Shown in pieces: positions 1-8,089 of a DNA stretch of 36,208 nucleotides. Source of the stretch: an uncultured Mediterraneibacter sp. (lineage in GTDB: Bacteria; Bacillota; Clostridia; Lachnospirales; Lachnospiraceae); assembly GCF_934309415.1 (NCBI RefSeq), contig NZ_CAKRDI010000031.1, forward strand, positions 1 to 36,208, written 5' to 3'. The notes beneath the pieces are model-generated. The model saw only the letters and a list, made by a program, of their open reading frames with translations. It was not told the DNA's origin and did no database searches. Every line of letters starts with the position of its first letter. The first letter of the stretch is position 1. Made by a program: the position numbers and the translations under genes.

Positions 1-25
1 GCCTTGAGACGCTGGCCTAGTAATA

Positions 26-68
26 AGGGCTTATAGCCCTAGAGCAAACCACCCGTTGGACGGGTGGT
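26..68. mobile_element. Two compact hairpins, possible right end / guide-RNA scaffold of an IS200/IS605-type element
   Basis: Two perfect inverted repeats lie 7 bases apart. AGGGCT (26-31) pairs with AGCCCT (35-40) around a 3-base loop, and ACCACCCG (48-55) pairs with CGGGTGGT (61-68) around TTGGA. No U-tract follows, so this does not look like an ordinary terminator. Closely spaced small hairpins at an element end resemble IS200/IS605 right ends, where the TnpB omega RNA scaffold also lies. No transposase or tnpB gene is inside the window, so the assignment is an inference; a structured RNA of another kind is possible. Confidence 0.3.
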
Positions 69-168
69 CCTGATTTTATAGGAAATTCCGATTTTGGATA
101 AGAGGGAAATGGACATGACAATAGGACGATAGTTCGATTTAGAAGATATAAAAAACGCTCCGCTAAGG

Positions 169-2160
169 ATGTGCACTACGGCGTACAATGTAGATGTCGC
201 AAGCGACAAGTGCAAGTCTTGTTACACCAGTAATGGCAGAAGAGAATCAGGCAGTAGAAGCTGTACAGGAGAAGTACCAGTAGAAGAGGGAGTGGAAGAA
301 AAAGAAGTACCTGCGGAGGAGGCAGAAGAACCGGTAGAAGAGGCAGCACTTGTTCCGGAAGAATCAACAGCAGAAAATCAAGAGAATGAAACATCAGAAG
401 CGACGAATACAGTTGATACATATATTGAAGATGGACTGTATGAGGAAAATGGAGAAGTTTACTATTATAAAGATGGTGAGATGGTCACAAATAAAATAGT
501 AGAATTTGAAGCAGAGGATGGCACTACTTTTACACATTACTTTGATTATGATGGAACAATGTTGAAAAATGCTTATCATTATTATGTGAGTGGGTATGAT
601 GATAATGATGATTACTTTGCTGGAGAGATTCGAGTTGATGATAATGGTTATCTTTGTACAGGATGGTATTCAGAAGATGGTTACTGGAGATATTGTGGCG
701 AAGAGGACTATTTCCTTTGCACTTCAGAGATTATAGAGGATAATGGAAAACAGTATTATGGTGACAGTTATGGTAACATGGTAACGAATACTACGGTGGT
801 GAAAGATGGCGTTACATATGTTGCTGATTCTGCAGGAGTTTTATCTGTTAAAGATATGACAGATAAAACTGAATGGGTAAAAAGTGGGGAAGACTGGTAT
901 CTGTATGTAGACGGAGAACTTGTAAAAGAAAACTATTATGAATATAGTGGTAAGACGTATTATTTTGATCAAGAAGGTTGCATGGAGACTGGCATCTTTG
1001 AGGATAAAACAGGAAAAAGATGTATGGCAGAGCCAAGTGGTGCTGTGATCACGAATCCTACAAAGGGATGGAACAAGTCATCCGAAGCAGACATATGGTA
1101 TTATATAAATAAGGATTCATCAATCGTGACAGATGAGTTTAAAGAAATTGATGGTAAGCTTTATTACTTTGAATATGACGGAGTAATGAAGACGGGGGAT
1201 TTCTCTATATATGATTCAGAAACCGGAACTTCAAAAAGATATTACGCAGATGAAAATGGTAAAATCACCAGAAACGATTGGTATCAGGCAGGTGTTGACT
1301 GGTATTATGCAGATGCCAATGGACAAAAGGAGACAAATAAGTGGATTGATGGAACATATTATTTGAATGAATTAGGAGCTATGGTAAGAGGTACTTGCAG
1401 AATAGAAGGAATTGAGTATTTCTTCGATAACAACGGCAAATATATAGGTACTTCTGCTAAAGATGGCTGGAGTTATTCAGATGGTAGATGGTTCTACTAT
1501 AAAAATGGAGAAGCATATACTGGTTGGGTTAACAATAAGTATTGGGTTGAAGATGGCGAACTTTGTACAGGCGGGTTTATAGAAGATGGGGGCAAGTACT
1601 ACTATGTGAATTGCGAAGGAATTTACCAGACAGGCTGGATTAAAACTGAAGAAAATGGATGGTGGGGTGAATGGACATATGCCAATGCCAGCGGCGAAAT
1701 TGTAAATGATGGATGGCAGTCTATAGGAGGAAACTGGTATTATCTTGAACCAGGAATGGCTCGTGGAATCGAATTTGTTGAGTATAATGGAGAATGTGAA
1801 TATGCATTTTTTGATGAGAATGGTGTTTATCATAAGCTGACGGATGGCTGGAAGTCGATAAAGACAGAAGAGGGATTCACAGACTGGTATTACGTTAAGA
1901 ATGGAAAACCGGCAAGCGGATATGTAGATGGATATCATTTCTATGGAAATGGTTATTTGGATACAGGAATTTACTGGTCAGATTCTGGAAAAGTATATTA
2001 TTATGATGAAAATGGAAAAATGCTTAAGGGAACTGGATGGTATTTAGACAAAGATGATACATGGCATTATATTTATTCAGATGGCACAATGGCTACTGGT
2101 GAGAGAACAATTGGAGGAAAGAAATATTGGTTCACAGCCTATGGAGACTGGATTAGATAA
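169..2160 (+). CDS. Choline/cell-wall-binding repeat protein with damaged 5' end
   Basis: This long open frame consists almost entirely of aromatic/glycine-rich CW_binding (choline- or glucan-binding) repeats, with signatures such as DWYYADANGQ, NWYYLEPG and GWKSI. They follow an acidic Glu/Pro/Val-rich stretch (about residues 35-75). No catalytic domain is visible, so its likely role is a wall-associated adhesin or scaffold that binds phosphocholine polymers. The N-terminus in this frame is rich in Cys, Lys and Ser and has no signal peptide. A signal-peptide-like sequence ending in SASLVTPVMA lies in another frame at 194-280. Adding one G to the GAGAA near 271 would join that sequence to this frame as ...VQEEVPVEE. 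The gene is therefore probably frameshifted and not secreted as it stands, unless this is a sequencing error. No good ribosome binding site precedes the ATG at 169. An intrinsic terminator follows. Confidence 0.7.
   Translation: MCTTAYNVDVASDKCKSCYTSNGRRESGSRSCTGEVPVEEGVEEKEVPAEEAEEPVEEAALVPEESTAENQENETSEATNTVDTYIEDGLYEENGEVYYYKDGEMVTNKIVEFEAEDGTTFTHYFDYDGTMLKNAYHYYVSGYDDNDDYFAGEIRVDDNGYLCTGWYSEDGYWRYCGEEDYFLCTSEIIEDNGKQYYGDSYGNMVTNTTVVKDGVTYVADSAGVLSVKDMTDKTEWVKSGEDWYLYVDGELVKENYYEYSGKTYYFDQEGCMETGIFEDKTGKRCMAEPSGAVITNPTKGWNKSSEADIWYYINKDSSIVTDEFKEIDGKLYYFEYDGVMKTGDFSIYDSETGTSKRYYADENGKITRNDWYQAGVDWYYADANGQKETNKWIDGTYYLNELGAMVRGTCRIEGIEYFFDNNGKYIGTSAKDGWSYSDGRWFYYKNGEAYTGWVNNKYWVEDGELCTGGFIEDGGKYYYVNCEGIYQTGWIKTEENGWWGEWTYANASGEIVNDGWQSIGGNWYYLEPGMARGIEFVEYNGECEYAFFDENGVYHKLTDGWKSIKTEEGFTDWYYVKNGKPASGYVDGYHFYGNGYLDTGIYWSDSGKVYYYDENGKMLKGTGWYLDKDDTWHYIYSDGTMATGERTIGGKKYWFTAYGDWIR
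194..283 (+). pseudogene. Out-of-frame signal peptide remnant of the 169-2160 gene
   Basis: From ATG 194 this frame encodes MSQATSASLVTPVMA followed by EENQAVEAVQE, and stops at TAG 281-283. The sequence ends like a signal peptide (small residues and VMA before an acidic mature start). Its acidic tail continues naturally into the Glu/Val-rich start of the 169-2160 frame if one base is restored near 271. The upstream n-region and hydrophobic core are not clear in any single frame (stop at 191-193 in this one), so a second lesion upstream is likely. Confidence 0.55.
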
Positions 2161-2179
2161 AAGATAATAAAACAAAAAG

Positions 2180-2224
2180 AAAAGGAAAGAATTGTCCGAA
2201 GAAGGGATTCTTTCCTTTTTTCTT
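2180..2224 (+). terminator. Intrinsic terminator after the repeat protein
   Basis: AAAAGGAAAGAAT (2180-2192) pairs perfectly with ATTCTTTCCTTTT (2207-2219) around a 14-base loop, followed by a T-rich tail. It separates the repeat protein from the following envelope operon. Confidence 0.85.
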
Positions 2225-2246
2225 TTGGGATATTGTTAGAGAAATA

Positions 2247-2275
2247 TAGACAAAATATTTGAATTACGATAAAAT
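2247..2275 (+). promoter_or_regulatory. Sigma-A-type promoter of the 2320-8023 operon
   Basis: TAGACA (2247-2252) and TAAAAT (2270-2275) are separated by exactly 17 bp, 45 bp upstream of the lipoprotein start. A strong AAAGGAGGTG ribosome binding site follows near 2307-2316. This is the only convincing promoter in the gap and probably drives all four envelope genes. Confidence 0.7.
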
Positions 2276-2319
2276 AATATTCGTTATAGGTTTCTTTGCG
2301 ATGAAAAGGAGGTGTAAGC

Positions 2320-2874
2320 ATGTATAAGAAAAGAGGGATTTTTGCACTGTGCTGTCTTGCGGCGGTGCTGGTTGTTGGATGTGGTCAGAAAGAGAACAAA
2401 AATACAGAGGAACAGATTCGGACGGACAACAAGCAGGATACAACAACTGATTATAAAGATAACTTAAAAGAAGATGAAACACAAAAAGCTGAAAAAACAG
2501 AGATACAGAAAACCATAACAGTGTATTCTGTGAATCTAGATAGCGGAGAGATTCAGTCAGAGGAAATTAAAGTGAATCAGTTGAGTGGAGAAGAGATATG
2601 GACAGCACTGAAAGAAAGAGATGTTTTGACGACAGACTGTAAATTGAATACATGTAATGTAAATACAGAAGAAAAAAAGATTGATCTGGATGTTGATGGT
2701 ACCTTTGGAAATTACATAAGAACTATGGGTACCACAGAAGAACAAGAAGTACTTAAGTGTATTGTGAATACATTCCTGGATAGTTATAGTTGTGAGAAAA
2801 TTAAGATAACAGAGAATGGTCAGCCATTGGAAACTAGTAGTGCAGTCCTGAATGGTTATATGACAAAGCAGTAA
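2320..2874 (+). CDS. GerMN-domain lipoprotein
   Basis: A 184-residue predicted lipoprotein. A basic n-region (MYKKR), a hydrophobic segment and the lipobox VVGC (Cys21) are followed by a Lys/Glu/Thr-rich linker to about residue 65. The rest resembles the GerMN domain (Pfam Germane) of GerM-like proteins: strands TITVYSVN and KKIDLDVDG, then the Thr-Glu-rich helix GTTEEQEVLKCIVNTFL and a final ITENGQPL hairpin. GerMN proteins are small extracytoplasmic domains tied to envelope or spore processes. Here it is the first gene of an operon with wall hydrolases (21 bp before the autolysin), which suggests a role in wall remodelling. Exact function unknown. Confidence 0.75.
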   Translation: MYKKRGIFALCCLAAVLVVGCGQKENKNTEEQIRTDNKQDTTTDYKDNLKEDETQKAEKTEIQKTITVYSVNLDSGEIQSEEIKVNQLSGEEIWTALKERDVLTTDCKLNTCNVNTEEKKIDLDVDGTFGNYIRTMGTTEEQEVLKCIVNTFLDSYSCEKIKITENGQPLETSSAVLNGYMTKQ

Positions 2875-2895
2875 AGCAATGGAGGATACAAAAGA

Positions 2896-5727
2896 TTGGA
2901 AAATCTAATGAAAAAGTGTATTGTATTTTTGATGACAGCGATTTTGGCAATAACGACAGTTCCTACTCCGATATGGGCGAATGAAAATTGTGAAAATAGT
3001 ATCGCAATCACTGAAAATGCAGAAAAAGATATTCAGGACACGGTAACAGATCCGCGTTTGAATTATATTTATGTTGAACAGCCGTATCTGGAATCACCAG
3101 ATACGCAGAAAATTGCCGTGTCTTGGGGTGATGGTACAGAAAATATTACTGAGATGTCAGCTGTAGTAAGTGGACCAGAAGGTGAAGAAATATGGTATGC
3201 ATCAGAAGAGACGGATACAATTTATTTGTTTGAACGGGCCTATACGGAACAAGAGAAAGGAATCTATCAAATAACTGAACTTAATCTTGCAATTCAAGGG
3301 GTGACATATACCTATTCACTTGCAGAGTTAGGTGCAGAAACAGTATTTGGAGTGGATGAAGAATACGAAGGAATCGAGCAACTGTCACTAGTGGATGATG
3401 AAGGGATGTCGACTGATATTGCAGCGTATAATATCGATGAAGCGGGAAATGTGACAGAAAAGGAAAGTCTGGAAGAAGCAATCAATCAGGCAACAGCAGA
3501 AATACCAGCTATGATGTGTGATGATGGAGTACAAACACAGAATACGAATCTTGTAGTTGCACTAGATCCAGGACATGATTCATCACATGCAGGTGCTTCA
3601 GCAAATGGAGTCCGGGAAGAGGTTCTTACATTAAAGATTGCACAGTATTGTAAGGCGGAATTGGAAAATTATGCAGGCGTATCTGTCTACATGACCCGGA
3701 CGAGTGCAGCGTGTCCTCATCCGGGAGGAAGCTCTGCAAAAGATATTGAGCAGAGAGTTGCCGATGCAGCGAAGGCAGGAGCGAGTATTTATGTTAGTAT
3801 TCATTTAAATTCTTCTACATCATCTTCAGCGAAAGGTGCAGAGGTGATTTATCCGAATTCGAGTTGGAAACCACAAGTAGGTGCAGACGGTAAGAGACTT
3901 GCAGAATTAATAGAGGATGAACTTGTAGGGATTGGATTGGAAAGAAGAGCAATTTACAGCAAAAATACAACGATAGGGGAAACCTATGAGGATGGATCGA
4001 TTTCTGATTATTTTACAGTTCAGATTTCAGCAAAAGAACATGGAATACCTGGAATTATTGTAGAACATGCATTTGTAACAAATAGTTCAGATGTGAATAA
4101 TTATTTGAATAATGAAGCAGGTTTGAAGAAACTTGGAGTTGCAGATGCAACAGGAATCGCGAAATACTTTGGCCTTGAAAAAGAAGGTTGGCAGAAAGAT
4201 TCAAAAGGTTGGTGGTATCAATCAGGATCAGGTTATTTAAAGAATCAGTGGGCTTTAATTAATGGAAACTGGTATTATTTTGATTCAGATGGCTATATGA
4301 GAACAGGTTGGCAGAAAATTAGCGGATCCTGGTATTATCTTGGAGACACCAATGATGGAGCAATGAAGACTGGCTGGCAGAAAATTAGTGGATCCTGGTA
4401 TTATCTTGGAGATGCCAATGATGGAGCAATGAAGACTGGCTGGCAGAAAATTAGCGGATCCTGGTATTATCTTGGAGGCGCCAATGATGGAGCGATGAAG
4501 ACTGGTTGGCAGAAAATTAGCGGATCCTGGTATTATCTTGGAGATGCCAATGATGGAGCGATGAAAACCGGTTGGGAGTATATTAATGGCTTTTGGTATA
4601 ATTTCGGAAAAGCAGGAGATGGCTCCATGAAAACGGGTTGGTACAAACCGAATGAAAACTGGTATTATTTAGGAGGGGCAGAAGATGGAAGAATGCAGAC
4701 CGATTGGAAAAAAATAGATAATAGCTGGTACTATCTTAGTGGAACAGATGATGGTTATATGAGAACAGGCTGGCAGAAACTGGGAGATGTCTGGTATTAT
4801 CTCGGAGATGCCAATGATGGAGCGATGAAGACTGGTTGGCAGAAAATTAGTGGATCCAGGTATTATCTTGGAGGCGCCAATGATGGAGCGATGAAGACAG
4901 GCTGGCAGAAACTGGGAGATGTCTGGTATTATTTCGGAGATCGAAATGATGGCTCCATGAAAACAGGCTGGTATGTAATCGATGGTAAGAAATATTATTT
5001 CGATCAATCAAGTGGAATTATGCAGACAGGTTGGAAGCAGATAGAAGGTGCTTGGTATTATTTTGACGATAATGGTGTTTATGATGCTTCAAAAAAATAT
5101 ACAGATATAACAGACAATAATAGTACTACTAATAATGGAGTGAACGCTTCGACGAAGAAGGATGAGGAGAATATCGAAAGTAAAGTTGTAGAAGGAACAT
5201 ATCTGATAGAAGGAACAACATCTGTTTCAGTGAAACAGATGACAGATTATTTTAAACAGAGTAAATACTCTTATCCAACGGATATTATGAAAAAGGGAGG
5301 AGCTTCTACGCTAGAGGAGTTCTGTCAGATCTATTATGAGGAAGCAGAAAAAGAAGGTATTAAAGCTGAGGTTGCTTTTGCACAGGCAATGAAAGAAACA
5401 GGCTGGCTTCAGTTCAAGGGTGATGTTAAGGCAGAACAGTATAATTTTGCAGGAATGGGTGCAACTGGAAATAGTGTTGCAGGCGAATCATTTAAAGATG
5501 TAAGAGAAGGTGTGCGCGCCCAAATCCAACATCTGAAAGCATACGGATCAACGAAGGATTTGAATCAGACTTGTGTAGATAATCGTTTTAAATACGTAGA
5601 ACGCGGATGTTCAATCTATGTAGAATGGCTGGGAATTCCGAATAACCCAAAGAATAAAGGATGGGCAGCAGCAGATGGATATGGTGTTGATATTGTAAAG
5701 ATGATTCAGAAAATGAAAAGTCTGTAA
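2896..5727 (+). CDS. Choline-binding bifunctional autolysin: N-acetylmuramoyl-L-alanine amidase and glucosaminidase
   Basis: A 943-residue secreted wall hydrolase. TTG 2896 is preferred because GGAGG at 2881-2885 is 10 bases away; ATG 2908 would be 22 bases away. The signal peptide ends near PIWA. Residues about 220-425 form an Amidase_3 zinc amidase, with the likely ligands H227 (LDPGHD), E241 (REE) and H303 (SIHLN) and catalytic E390 (VEHAF). About residues 431-730 contain fourteen choline-binding repeats of the type GWQKISGSWYYLG. Residues about 770-943 are a glucosaminidase-type lysozyme fold with E834 in FAQAMKETGWLQF. The enzyme would cut both the stem-peptide linkage and the glycan strand while docked on phosphocholine polymer. 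Four consecutive 66-bp repeats (about 4306-4569) are nearly identical. In one later copy the conserved Trp is Arg (residue 655). Confidence 0.93.
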   Translation: MENLMKKCIVFLMTAILAITTVPTPIWANENCENSIAITENAEKDIQDTVTDPRLNYIYVEQPYLESPDTQKIAVSWGDGTENITEMSAVVSGPEGEEIWYASEETDTIYLFERAYTEQEKGIYQITELNLAIQGVTYTYSLAELGAETVFGVDEEYEGIEQLSLVDDEGMSTDIAAYNIDEAGNVTEKESLEEAINQATAEIPAMMCDDGVQTQNTNLVVALDPGHDSSHAGASANGVREEVLTLKIAQYCKAELENYAGVSVYMTRTSAACPHPGGSSAKDIEQRVADAAKAGASIYVSIHLNSSTSSSAKGAEVIYPNSSWKPQVGADGKRLAELIEDELVGIGLERRAIYSKNTTIGETYEDGSISDYFTVQISAKEHGIPGIIVEHAFVTNSSDVNNYLNNEAGLKKLGVADATGIAKYFGLEKEGWQKDSKGWWYQSGSGYLKNQWALINGNWYYFDSDGYMRTGWQKISGSWYYLGDTNDGAMKTGWQKISGSWYYLGDANDGAMKTGWQKISGSWYYLGGANDGAMKTGWQKISGSWYYLGDANDGAMKTGWEYINGFWYNFGKAGDGSMKTGWYKPNENWYYLGGAEDGRMQTDWKKIDNSWYYLSGTDDGYMRTGWQKLGDVWYYLGDANDGAMKTGWQKISGSRYYLGGANDGAMKTGWQKLGDVWYYFGDRNDGSMKTGWYVIDGKKYYFDQSSGIMQTGWKQIEGAWYYFDDNGVYDASKKYTDITDNNSTTNNGVNASTKKDEENIESKVVEGTYLIEGTTSVSVKQMTDYFKQSKYSYPTDIMKKGGASTLEEFCQIYYEEAEKEGIKAEVAFAQAMKETGWLQFKGDVKAEQYNFAGMGATGNSVAGESFKDVREGVRAQIQHLKAYGSTKDLNQTCVDNRFKYVERGCSIYVEWLGIPNNPKNKGWAAADGYGVDIVKMIQKMKSL

Positions 5728-5758
5728 ATGTTGAAAAATGAAAAGAGGAAATACAAAA

Positions 5759-7114
5759 GTGAAGAATGAGAAGTATTGGTCAAAACTTGTTATTGGTGCT
5801 ATTTGCATGATGGCAGTGGCAACAGTTCCTACTAGAGTTAATGCTGAGACATTACCTGAAGAAAAGGATACTATTGAGTCTGAGATGGCAGATTTACAAG
5901 AAGATATTGTGTTGGAATCAAATGAGGTGGCGGAAGCACAAGATGATTTACAAACTCCGGAGGAATCGGAGAATCCGGAAACTGCAGTAGAATCGGAAGA
6001 ACCAGATAATTCAGGCGATTCAGAAAAACCAGAAGATGTAAAACTTGAACCGGGATGGAATCTTATTGATGGAAAAAAATATTACGCAGATGCGAATGGA
6101 AAAATCATGACAGGCTGGGTAAAGTATGAAAATAGTTGGTATTATCTGCAGACGGAAAAAGAGTGTCCTGAAACACCAGGAGCTATGAAGACAGGCTGGT
6201 TGCTTTATAACAACAAATGGTATTATCTTGATGCTTCTGAAAATGGAAAAATGGTAGATGGAAAGTGGAAATTGATTGATGGAAAATGGTATCATTTCTA
6301 TTCTGGCGGAGTTATGGAAACCGGATGGACGGGACAGACGGGTGCCTGGTATCATTTGAATGAAAATGGAGCCATGGAAACAGGATGGTTTAAGCAGAAT
6401 AATAACTGGTATTATTTAGATCCAGCAAGAGGTGGTAAAATGGTTGCATCCGAATGGATGCTAATTGACGGAAGATGGTATCACTTCTATGGTGGTGGTG
6501 GAATGGAAACCGGATGGACAAAACAAAATGGAAACTGGTATCATCTGAATGCAAATGGAGCCATGGAAACAGGATGGATCATAATGAATGATGACTGGTA
6601 TTATTTATATCCGGCAGGAAATTCGTCAGGTGCACCAGAGGGGGCAATGGCGGTTGATACAGTAATCAATGGTTATGTAGTTGCACCAGATGGAGTGTAT
6701 AATGAAGCTTATCAAGGGGCATATAATGTTTTGAATCAGGTTGGCTGGAATCTACGGGCAGCATACAACTGGTCAGCAAATCTTCCATATGTGAATTATT
6801 CGAATGATCCGTCACCAGGAAGTAAAAATTTTGCGATTCATGGATTTAAGACCAAAACAGGAGATTGTTATGTTATGGCCGGGACTTTCTATTATATGGC
6901 AAAACTATTAGGATATGATGCACACCAGATTGCGGGATATGTTCCACTCCGGAGTGGAAACATGGGAGTACATTCTTGGGTTGAGATTGATATAAATGGA
7001 AGTACATATGTTTTTGATCCTGATTTTACACATGAGACAGGAAGAAATGGTTATCAGATCTCTTATGGAATGTCTGGAACTTGGAGATATTCGAATTATT
7101 ATAGAATGAATTAA
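5759..7114 (+). CDS. Secreted choline-binding protein with transglutaminase-like domain
   Basis: A 451-residue secreted protein. GTG 5759 is chosen because AGAGG (5744-5748) lies 10 bases upstream, the same spacing as the preceding gene; an in-frame ATG at 5738 has no clear ribosome binding site. The signal peptide (LVIGAICMMAVATVPTRVNA) is followed by an acidic Pro/Glu/Ser linker and nine choline-binding repeats (about residues 100-290). The C-terminal domain (about 315-451) looks like a transglutaminase/protease-like fold, with a plausible Cys-His-Asp triad C370 (GDCYVMAG), H405 (VHSWVEI) and D420 (YVFDPDF). It may cross-link, cleave or amidate wall peptides or proteins. It is co-transcribed with the upstream autolysin. 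The substrate is unknown. Confidence 0.85.
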   Translation: MKNEKYWSKLVIGAICMMAVATVPTRVNAETLPEEKDTIESEMADLQEDIVLESNEVAEAQDDLQTPEESENPETAVESEEPDNSGDSEKPEDVKLEPGWNLIDGKKYYADANGKIMTGWVKYENSWYYLQTEKECPETPGAMKTGWLLYNNKWYYLDASENGKMVDGKWKLIDGKWYHFYSGGVMETGWTGQTGAWYHLNENGAMETGWFKQNNNWYYLDPARGGKMVASEWMLIDGRWYHFYGGGGMETGWTKQNGNWYHLNANGAMETGWIIMNDDWYYLYPAGNSSGAPEGAMAVDTVINGYVVAPDGVYNEAYQGAYNVLNQVGWNLRAAYNWSANLPYVNYSNDPSPGSKNFAIHGFKTKTGDCYVMAGTFYYMAKLLGYDAHQIAGYVPLRSGNMGVHSWVEIDINGSTYVFDPDFTHETGRNGYQISYGMSGTWRYSNYYRMN

Positions 7115-7135
7115 TAATAGAAAGGAAAAGTAAGA

Positions 7136-8023
7136 ATGAAAAGGAAGGTACTTGTTACTCTTTGCTTATGCATGATTGGTCTGGCTGGAATGGTTACAGG
7201 ATGCGGAAGTCAAAAAGAAGAGACACCGGTAGTTGAAGAAGAAAAAAAAGAACCTGAACTGAAAACAATTGGTCAGGAAGATAAAGAGGCATTTAAAGTA
7301 GAAGTAAAGAATGCAACTGGAAAAAATATTAAAGGCGTTGCAATTAAGTTGACAGATGAGGAAGCTTATCCAGAGAATATGCTGGAAGAAGGAGAGGTTT
7401 TTGCTGATCAGGAAAGCAGAAATCTTTATTACAAAGCTCTGGAAAAAAACGAAAATGAAGATGTGACGGAAGAATCTGAAACAACAGAAAATGATGGAAC
7501 AGAGGATGAGAAAGTTTTAGAGCAGGGATATGACGTCCAACTGACATTTGAGGATGACAGCACAGCAGAATTGCATGCATTCCCATTTGGAGATATAGAA
7601 AAAGGGGATCTTTGTTATGCAGATGATGTGGCTTATCTCACCTATACAAGTATTGAATCTAAAGAGCAGATTGATACGAAAGAAGCGGAACTGGCAGTGA
7701 AGCAGGCGGCAGAGCAGAAAGCCGCAGAAGAAGCAGCAGCACAGGCAGCGGCAGAGCAGAAAGCCGCAGAAGAAGCAGCAGCACAGGCCGCAGCAGAACA
7801 GGCAGCCGCAGAGCAGAAAGCTGCAGAGGAGGCAGCGGCTAGAAAAAAAGAAGCGGAACAGGCAGCAGCGGCATCCAAACAGCAGAAGAGTTCTGGAAAT
7901 TCTACAAGTAGCAATAACAATAGCAATCCAGCCCCATCTGAATCCTATAGTAATTCAGGAGATACAGGGAATTCTGAGTCATCAGGAGATGATGGATGTC
8001 TGGATGATGGATTATTATATTAG
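7136..8023 (+). CDS. Lipoprotein with Ala/Glu-rich coiled-coil stalk
   Basis: A 295-residue predicted lipoprotein with a signal sequence and lipobox LAGMVTGC. The globular part (about residues 50-185) has strands such as FKVEVKNATGKNIKGVAIKL and YDVQLTFEDDSTAELHAF and is not assignable to a family I can name. Residues about 186-250 are an Ala/Glu/Gln/Lys heptad-like helix built from 14-residue repeats (AAEQKAAEEAAAQA, two copies encoded by 7706-7747 and 7748-7789 that differ at one base). The last 45 residues are Ser/Asn/Gly-rich. It is the last gene of the envelope operon (21 bp after the transglutaminase-like gene) and is followed by a terminator. It may be a membrane-anchored spacer or partner of the wall enzymes. 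Confidence 0.8.
   Translation: MKRKVLVTLCLCMIGLAGMVTGCGSQKEETPVVEEEKKEPELKTIGQEDKEAFKVEVKNATGKNIKGVAIKLTDEEAYPENMLEEGEVFADQESRNLYYKALEKNENEDVTEESETTENDGTEDEKVLEQGYDVQLTFEDDSTAELHAFPFGDIEKGDLCYADDVAYLTYTSIESKEQIDTKEAELAVKQAAEQKAAEEAAAQAAAEQKAAEEAAAQAAAEQAAAEQKAAEEAAARKKEAEQAAAASKQQKSSGNSTSSNNNSNPAPSESYSNSGDTGNSESSGDDGCLDDGLLY
7706..7789 (+). repeat. 42-bp tandem repeat, two copies
   Basis: Two adjacent 42-bp units inside the lipoprotein gene match at 41 of 42 positions (last base A versus C). Each encodes AAEQKAAEEAAAQA. Partial degenerate copies follow to about 7850. The near-identity at silent positions points to recent slippage, so copy number may vary between strains. Confidence 0.85.
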
Positions 8024-8043
8024 AAGTATATGAAAAGGAGATG

Positions 8044-8071
8044 GGGATGGATCGTATTCCCATCCCTTTTT
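8044..8071 (+). terminator. Terminator / possible attenuator in front of MBOAT gene
   Basis: GGGATGG (8044-8050) pairs with CCATCCC (8060-8066), followed by TTTTT (8067-8071). It ends the envelope operon, but the MBOAT ribosome binding site begins only 8 bases after the T-run and no promoter is evident between. Read-through must therefore feed the MBOAT pair, or a promoter lies upstream within the lipoprotein gene. Confidence 0.75.
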
Positions 8072-8073
8072 AG
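8047..8073 (+). CDS. Possible 8-codon leader peptide overlapping the terminator
   Basis: ATG 8047 has an ideal AAGGAG (8035-8040) six bases upstream and encodes MDRIPIPF, stopping at TAG 8071-8073. The reading frame runs through almost the whole terminator hairpin and ends in its T-tract, so a translating ribosome would melt the stem. This is the geometry expected of a translation-coupled attenuator. It may also be coincidence: the AAGGAG could belong to neither frame. No homology evidence is possible for so short a peptide. Confidence 0.35.
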   Translation: MDRIPIPF

Positions 8074-8089
8074 GGTAAAAGAGGAAAAT

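Noticed and set aside
1..168. IscB/HEARO RNA upstream of an IscB gene
   Set aside because: The next gene is a choline-binding protein, with no HNH/RuvC motifs anywhere in the window.
4306..4600. CRISPR-like regular repeats
   Set aside because: The units are contiguous, in frame and encode choline-binding repeats; there are no spacers.
7642..7926. Ala/Ser-rich antisense open frame
   Set aside because: It is the mirror of the 42-bp repeat region in the lipoprotein gene.
8030..8089. In-frame N-terminal extension of the first MBOAT gene
   Set aside because: It would code through a terminator hairpin and a ribosome binding site; ATG 8090 has AAGAGG at the right distance.
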